From Bacillota bacterium (lineage in GTDB: Bacteria > Bacillota > UBA4882 > UBA8346): a DNA stretch of 64,000 bases. The stretch covers positions 51,863 to 115,862 of the forward strand of contig JAEWZY010000012.1 of the NCBI GenBank assembly GCA_023394955.1. Reading direction: 5' to 3'. Positions 59,972 to 64,000 of this stretch are shown one piece after another; the first letter of the stretch is position 1, and each line of letters begins with the position of its first letter. The notes under the pieces are model-generated. The model saw nothing but the letters and a program-made list of their open reading frames with translations, did no database searches and was not told the DNA's origin. A program made the translations under genes and the position numbers.

Positions 59972-61048
59972 TTATTGCTCCTTCCATAGTTTTAAGGGGT
60001 TTACCGGACGTTTTTCCTTAGCGGAAAGGTAGGCGGCCTTAATAATCGCTAACGCCGCTAAGCCGTCTTCACCCCGACCGCCTACCGGCACAGGTGTGTT
60101 TTCCCTAACTGCTTTAACAAACTCCGCCAATTCGTTTTGGTATCCGAGAGAGTAATATTCGTCAATGGCCGGACTAGTCCAACCGGTTGAAAGAGTCGCT
60201 TTCTCAACCACATAACCATATCCGGTTTCACTGTATACTTGAAGGGGATTACTCATGGTGAGATCAATCCGGAGCGAACCCTTCGTCCCATATATTTCAA
60301 TCCGATCGTCCATTCCGCCGAGAGTGATATAATTACCCTCGATAAAAGCTTGAGTCCCGTTGTCGAGAGTCAGTAAGGCCGCTCCCCAGTCTTCTCCTTC
60401 CATCCCCTTATGGACCATATTCCCCTCAAGCCCCGGTGTTGTGTTGGCATAAACCTCGACCACTTCGTGTCCGGTAATAAAGCGGACAAAACCGGCCGGA
60501 TGGATCCCGACATGCAGGAATGCTCCGCCACCGCAAAATTCAAGGGTTTGGGCAAAGGGCGAATGGGAACCGTTATGGGTTTCCTTGGCCTTAATATATA
60601 AAATCTCGCCAATCGCCCCTTCATCGATGATTTGCTTGGCTCTTAGGATTGCCGGGGCAAAATTCCAGTCTTCAGCGTGCATCAATTTTAAACCTTTTTG
60701 ACGAAAGGCTTCAACCACTTCTTTTGCTTTCTCGACCGTTGTCGCCAAAGGTTTTTCACAGACTACGTTTTTCCCTGCGGCGCAAGCGGCCATTGCTACC
60801 TCGGCATGGAGAAAATTTGGAACACAAATACTGACTAACTGGATCTCCGGATCATTCACCAACTCCTGGTAGGCGCTATACTGCTTCGGAATGCCGAACT
60901 TTACGGCAAACTCCTTCATCCGTTCCTGGTCTTTGTCGCATACTGCGACAACTTCCGCTGACGGACAACGGAGATATGCGTTCATGTGCAAATCCGCCGC
61001 AAACTTAGTGCCGACGATCCCAATCTTGACTTTTCCGAGTCCATTCAC
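59972..61048 (-). CDS. Gfo/Idh/MocA family oxidoreductase
   Basis: 358 aa. N-terminal NAD(P)-binding fold VKIGIVGTKFAADLHMNAYLRCPSAEVVAVCDKDQERM with the EKPLATTVEKAKEVVEAF motif (the catalytic Lys of the EKP element), and a C-terminal alpha-beta domain. HVGIHPAGFVRFITG takes the place of the usual DxGxHxxD segment, so the Asp is changed here. GTG 61048 has GGAG eight bases upstream; a longer reading gains 40 residues that do not fit the family. It lies between nagB-like (35 bp) and preA-like (4 bp) genes. Confidence 0.86.
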   Translation of the reverse strand: MNGLGKVKIGIVGTKFAADLHMNAYLRCPSAEVVAVCDKDQERMKEFAVKFGIPKQYSAYQELVNDPEIQLVSICVPNFLHAEVAMAACAAGKNVVCEKPLATTVEKAKEVVEAFRQKGLKLMHAEDWNFAPAILRAKQIIDEGAIGEILYIKAKETHNGSHSPFAQTLEFCGGGAFLHVGIHPAGFVRFITGHEVVEVYANTTPGLEGNMVHKGMEGEDWGAALLTLDNGTQAFIEGNYITLGGMDDRIEIYGTKGSLRIDLTMSNPLQVYSETGYGYVVEKATLSTGWTSPAIDEYYSLGYQNELAEFVKAVRENTPVPVGGRGEDGLAALAIIKAAYLSAKEKRPVNPLKLWKEQ

Positions 61049-61083
61049 TTGTACCACTCCTTTTCGTGATTTAAAACAAGATG

Positions 61084-61860
61084 CTATTTCTTTAAAATCA
61101 GGGCTGCAGAGTCCTGATCCAAATAAAGGAGAGCCCCCGGGTGGCGCCGTAAAGCAGTTGCCGGACATTTTTCCGAAACCGGCTCATTTAAAGTGTTAAA
61201 AACAGCCTGGGCTTTGGTTGAGCCGGGAACTACAGTTATAGCAAATTTGGCTTTTAACAGGGCCGGAATGGTTAAAGATAAAGCTAATTTAGGTACTTCT
61301 TCGATGCGGTTAAAGTTGCCGTCATGAACTTGTTGCATTCGGGAAGTATCATCAATATCAACTTTTTTTACTAATAACGGATCGTTAAAATCGGCGACAT
61401 GGGGATCGTTAAAGGCCAAATGCCCGTTTTCGCCAATTCCAAGACAAACGATATCTACCGGATATTCTTCTAATAGCTTAGTATAACGCCGGCATTCCTG
61501 ATCCGGTTCGGAACTGCCGTCAATGTAAAAAATACGGCCCGGTTTTACTTTGCTGAAAATACCATCCCTCAGGTAAAAGCCGAACTTTTGCGGGGCGTCT
61601 TCGGGAAGGCCGATATATTCATCCATATGGAAAGCATTTACCCTGGACCAATCCACTCCCTCAATTACAGCTAAAGACTCCAATAGATCGTTTTGGGATG
61701 GGGCCGAAGCAAAGATGATGTTGACCTCCGGTTTGTCCCGGAGAACCTCATTGATTTTTTGGGCCAAATCTGCCGCGGCAGCCTGTCCCATATGAGAACG
61801 ATCTTGGAATACCCTCCAAAAAAGTTTTTCCTTTTGCCCTTCGATAATCGCAGTAGTCAT
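61084..61860 (-). CDS. NagB-like glucosamine-6-phosphate deaminase/isomerase
   Basis: 258 aa. NagB pattern: FASAPSQNDLLESL, WSRVNAFHMDEYIGLPEDAPQKFGFYL, CLGIGENGHLAFNDPHVADF (His of the GNGH-like element), ITVVPGSTKAQAV and the CPATALRRHPGALLYLDQDSAA C-terminus. True NagB has Glu after FN in GHLAFNEP, whereas this protein has Asp (FNDP), so substrate or rate may differ; it may act on another amino- or keto-sugar phosphate. ATG 61860 is seven bases after CGGAGG. Follows the ROK repressor gene. Confidence 0.85.
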   Translation of the reverse strand: MTTAIIEGQKEKLFWRVFQDRSHMGQAAAADLAQKINEVLRDKPEVNIIFASAPSQNDLLESLAVIEGVDWSRVNAFHMDEYIGLPEDAPQKFGFYLRDGIFSKVKPGRIFYIDGSSEPDQECRRYTKLLEEYPVDIVCLGIGENGHLAFNDPHVADFNDPLLVKKVDIDDTSRMQQVHDGNFNRIEEVPKLALSLTIPALLKAKFAITVVPGSTKAQAVFNTLNEPVSEKCPATALRRHPGALLYLDQDSAALILKK

Positions 61861-61895
61861 CTTAAAACCTCCGTAATATTTTGTGTTTTCTATCA

Positions 61896-63125
61896 TCACT
61901 CGCCGTTTTGAAGAATCACCGACTTATTAACAGAAATACCGTAAGGAATGAAGACTTCATCTAAAACCAGGGAAATAGCGCCCCGTAACAAAATGTCCTT
62001 TGACAAGCTAGCTGCCATAATCGACAAGTTATGGCGGGAGAAAGGCCAGCATTGGCCGGTGACCATTTGATTTACGGCGGATACTATTTCCGGGTAAGCC
62101 CGGATTACCCGTCCGCCTAAAATAACCACTTCACAGTTGAGCAAATTCACCAAATCAGTGATTCCTTCACCCAAGCCTCGGATTGCTTTGTCAAAACACT
62201 TTTGAGCCGCCGGATCTCCTTGTTGCGCCTTCAATCCAAGCAACTCTAGTTGCTGGTAAATATTAAGATCGGTAGGGAATGGATAACCTTCTTTACACGC
62301 CATTCCAATGATTGCATACATGGACGCCATATTCTCCAAGCAGCCCCGCCGGCCGCAATCCGGGCATAACGGGCCGTGTTCCTCAATTATGATGTGTCCA
62401 ATCTCCCCCGCGTTTCCTAGAAAACCTCGAAAAATCTGACCATTAATCATTATTCCGGCGCTAACCCCGCTGCCTACATTGACAAATACAATGTTGGACG
62501 CTTCCGTGGCTACACCGTATAATCTTTCAGTCAATAAGGCCACATTGGCAATATGGTCCATTACGATCGGGGCCTGATAATGTTCTTCCAGTCCTTCCAA
62601 AAGCCGGATTGGGTTTGTTTCGTTTTCCGAATAATAAAAGAGTTTGTTCGGCAAATCAAAGGAACCGCGCAGACTGGCCCCGATCCCGATTAAGCGGTCA
62701 TCGGTACAGCCGGTTTCCGCTTTTAACTTTTCAATTACCTCAACCGTTACCGCGACCAAATTAGTATCAGCGGTCAACTGTGGTCCGATAATTACTTCAC
62801 TTAAAAAGTTACCGTCCAGGTCCGCCAAGACAGCCTGGGCATTGGTGCTACTCAAGTCCAGACCAATAACATACCGGGAGACTGGATTAAACTCCAACAA
62901 AACCGGTTTCCGGCCTCCATGGTATTCACCGATCTGACCCTCGGATACAAATCCTTCGGCCATCAAATTTTTAATAATGGTGGTTACGGTAGGATAACTC
63001 AAACGGGTTAATCTGGCTAAATCAGAACGGGATATGGTCCTATTTTGCCGAATGGCGTTCAATACCAGGTTGGTATTGACGTCCCTAACGAAACTGGAGT
63101 TGACATTCTTTAAATTTCGATACAT
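61896..63125 (-). CDS. ROK family transcriptional repressor (NagC/XylR-like)
   Basis: 409 aa. N-terminal winged helix-turn-helix (AIRQNRTISRSDLARLTRLSYPTVTTIIKNLMAEGFVSEG) and a ROK sugar-kinase-like domain with VIGLDLSSTNAQAVLADLDG, the GAEIGH-like GNAGEIGHIIIEEHG, and the zinc motif CPDCGRRGCLENM. Such proteins repress sugar genes until a sugar binds. It opens the operon with the NagB-like enzyme, and two AT-rich palindromes precede it, suggesting autorepression. Confidence 0.92.
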   Translation of the reverse strand: MYRNLKNVNSSFVRDVNTNLVLNAIRQNRTISRSDLARLTRLSYPTVTTIIKNLMAEGFVSEGQIGEYHGGRKPVLLEFNPVSRYVIGLDLSSTNAQAVLADLDGNFLSEVIIGPQLTADTNLVAVTVEVIEKLKAETGCTDDRLIGIGASLRGSFDLPNKLFYYSENETNPIRLLEGLEEHYQAPIVMDHIANVALLTERLYGVATEASNIVFVNVGSGVSAGIMINGQIFRGFLGNAGEIGHIIIEEHGPLCPDCGRRGCLENMASMYAIIGMACKEGYPFPTDLNIYQQLELLGLKAQQGDPAAQKCFDKAIRGLGEGITDLVNLLNCEVVILGGRVIRAYPEIVSAVNQMVTGQCWPFSRHNLSIMAASLSKDILLRGAISLVLDEVFIPYGISVNKSVILQNGE

Positions 63126-63146
63126 TTATAACCCTCGTTTGGATTC

Positions 63147-63161
63147 TTAAATTCAATTTAA
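63147..63161. promoter_or_regulatory. AT-rich palindrome upstream of the ROK gene (site 1)
   Basis: TTAAATTCAATTTAA, a perfect 7-1-7 palindrome 22 bp before the ROK start codon, in the position of an operator overlapping the leader. Low complexity weakens the call. Confidence 0.35.
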
Positions 63162-63167
63162 ATACCC

Positions 63168-63188
63168 TTTTTAAAATGGTTTTAAAAA
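63168..63188. promoter_or_regulatory. AT-rich palindrome upstream of the ROK gene (site 2)
   Basis: TTTTTAAAA-TGG-TTTTAAAAA, a perfect 9-3-9 palindrome 43 bp before the ROK start codon. With site 1 it could form a double operator for the ROK protein. The remaining AT-rich 63190-63330 shows nothing else recognisable. Confidence 0.35.
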
Positions 63189-63335
63189 TTAAATTCGACT
63201 CTTCAACTAAATCTCCTGCTAAATTTCAAAAAATATTTATTAGTTTTTTGAAGTTTTTAAATTAGCAACGCTGGTTGAATAATTAATAAAGGGTAAAAGT
63301 TGCCGGCCTTTTCAAAATTTACCCTTCACCCTTTA

Positions 63336-63376
63336 AAAATTCGAAGCCTGCGGATTCTCCGCAGGCTTCGAATTTT
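63336..63376. terminator. Bidirectional terminator
   Basis: TTCGAAGCCTGCGGA and its complement form a perfect 15-bp stem around TTC, extended by A/T pairs, with T-runs on both sides (TTTTAT on plus, TTTTTAAA on minus). On the minus strand it lies ~65 bp after the stop of the secreted protein at 63440 and ends that transcript ahead of the ROK operon. Confidence 0.85.
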
Positions 63377-63439
63377 ATCTGGTGGAGGCTGGAAAAATCG
63401 ACCTCCGTCCAAGAAAACATAAACGGTTTAAGTAATAAC

Positions 63440-64000
63440 CTATATATTCTGAATGATTAAGTCATCAATAACGGCTGAACCTTCGGATTCAACTCGAAGT
63501 TGGATAAAGGAATTAGCTGTACCGACTTCCGGTTGGATTTCAATGGTACTGCCGGCCTGAACCGCACTGAGCTCCGCGCTTAAAACTCTGGATGCGCCGC
63601 CGTGTGGTGAATTAGCCATACCGGTCGTATTATTATCCACGTAGACTTGGAGTTTCTTGGCTAAATTACCGCTTACCGAAATAACTTTAAAAGAAATCTT
63701 ATAAGGTTTGCTTAAATCCAAAGCACCCCCGGGGGTTGAAGTACCAGAGGTTGATTCCTTATCCAAGGCCCCGATCGTAAACCTGCTGTTACTAAGGGTG
63801 AAGGTCCCGTTCTCAATGACGCATTCCCCTCCGGTAGCAATGTACATGGGCTTGGAAGGGTCATTTGTCAAAGGTTTGTAAGCAGCGCTATAAAAAGTAT
63901 CCAAATCTTGCGCGCTAAAATCTTCACTCAAAATAACCGTATTCGCATTTGCAACGATGGAACTACCAACAAATAAAGAAAGTAACATTACCCCTATCAA
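63440..64000 (-). CDS. Secreted beta-sandwich protein resembling a pectate lyase accessory domain (5' end outside window)
   Basis: At least 186 aa; the first ~19 visible residues (IGVMLLSLFVGSSIVANA) are the end of a signal peptide, so the true start lies beyond the window edge. The mature part (SEDFSAQDLDTFYSAAYKPLTNDPSKPMYIATGG to HGGASRVLSAEL and a final strand AVIDDLIIQNI) is a beta-sandwich of the kind that precedes the catalytic beta-helix in some secreted pectate lyases. Here it ends without that catalytic part, so it may be a stand-alone binding protein. No enzymatic motif is seen. Confidence 0.6.
   Translation of the reverse strand: MIGVMLLSLFVGSSIVANANTVILSEDFSAQDLDTFYSAAYKPLTNDPSKPMYIATGGECVIENGTFTLSNSRFTIGALDKESTSGTSTPGGALDLSKPYKISFKVISVSGNLAKKLQVYVDNNTTGMANSPHGGASRVLSAELSAVQAGSTIEIQPEVGTANSFIQLRVESEGSAVIDDLIIQNI

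Overview
The window looks like a piece of chromosome from a spore-forming, Gram-positive-lineage bacterium (Firmicutes/Bacillota, clostridial or Limnochordia-like). Reasons: an intact sigK-type sporulation sigma factor, the neighbouring order secA-prfB-PBP-sigK on one strand, AGGAGG-type ribosome binding sites in front of almost every gene, lipoprotein signal peptides, a membrane-anchored PrsA/SurA-like foldase, a bacterial AspRS with a probable 6S RNA beside it, an L-lactate dehydrogenase (fermentation), and FlgM, PilZ and MCP proteins (motility). No rRNA gene, tRNA gene, CRISPR array or intact insertion sequence was recognised.

Region 1 (about 0-23.3 kb, all minus strand) is a polysaccharide catabolism island aimed at a polyuronate, most likely alginate or an alginate-like polymer. 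Reading in the direction of transcription it holds a LacI regulator, a FucI-like sugar isomerase, two family-1 sugar ABC permeases and their binding protein, an iron alcohol dehydrogenase, a HAD phosphatase, a cytoplasmic GH2 glycosidase translationally coupled to a cytoplasmic heparinase II/III-type lyase, a chemoreceptor, a LUD-domain protein, a GH88 unsaturated uronyl hydrolase, a truncated esterase, a large secreted alginate-lyase/heparinase-type enzyme, and three secreted or lipid-anchored proteins including a PL7 lyase with its three signature motifs. A near-identical palindrome (core TAACACGTGTTA) lies in front of both the LacI gene and the large secreted lyase, so the LacI protein probably controls itself and the depolymerase end of the island. 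Two non-sugar genes are embedded here: the MCP and the LUD protein.

Region 2 (23.3-25.2 kb) holds one small flavoprotein gene and then about 1.2 kb without an intact gene: a GNAT acetyltransferase remnant, a candidate structured RNA with its own promoter and terminator, and a degenerate repeat field next to sigK.

Region 3 (25.2-48.3 kb) is mostly housekeeping: sigK, a class B PBP (probably starting at CTG), prfB with the +1 programmed frameshift, secA, a PilZ protein, 5-formyl-THF cyclo-ligase, a probable 6S RNA, aspS, a parvulin-TPR foldase, hemZ, an MBL hydrolase, ldh, a eukaryotic-type hisA, dcd, a TEX264/GyrI-like protein, shikimate kinase, topB, engB and a C_GCAxxG_C_C protein. Several gene remnants (M23 peptidase, NUDIX-type zinc ribbon) and short-period spacer repeats sit between them.

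Region 4 (48.4-54.0 kb) has a secreted PL1-type pectate lyase, small conserved proteins, an orphan flgM, a DUF362 protein and a secreted L,D-transpeptidase. Region 5 (54.2-63.1 kb, minus strand) reads as one operon: ROK repressor, NagB-like sugar-phosphate deaminase/isomerase, Gfo/Idh oxidoreductase, PreA-like flavin/FeS oxidoreductase, then a complete branched-chain-amino-acid-type (Liv) ABC transporter with a stable hairpin after the binding-protein gene. The substrate is unknown. The window ends inside another secreted beta-sandwich protein.
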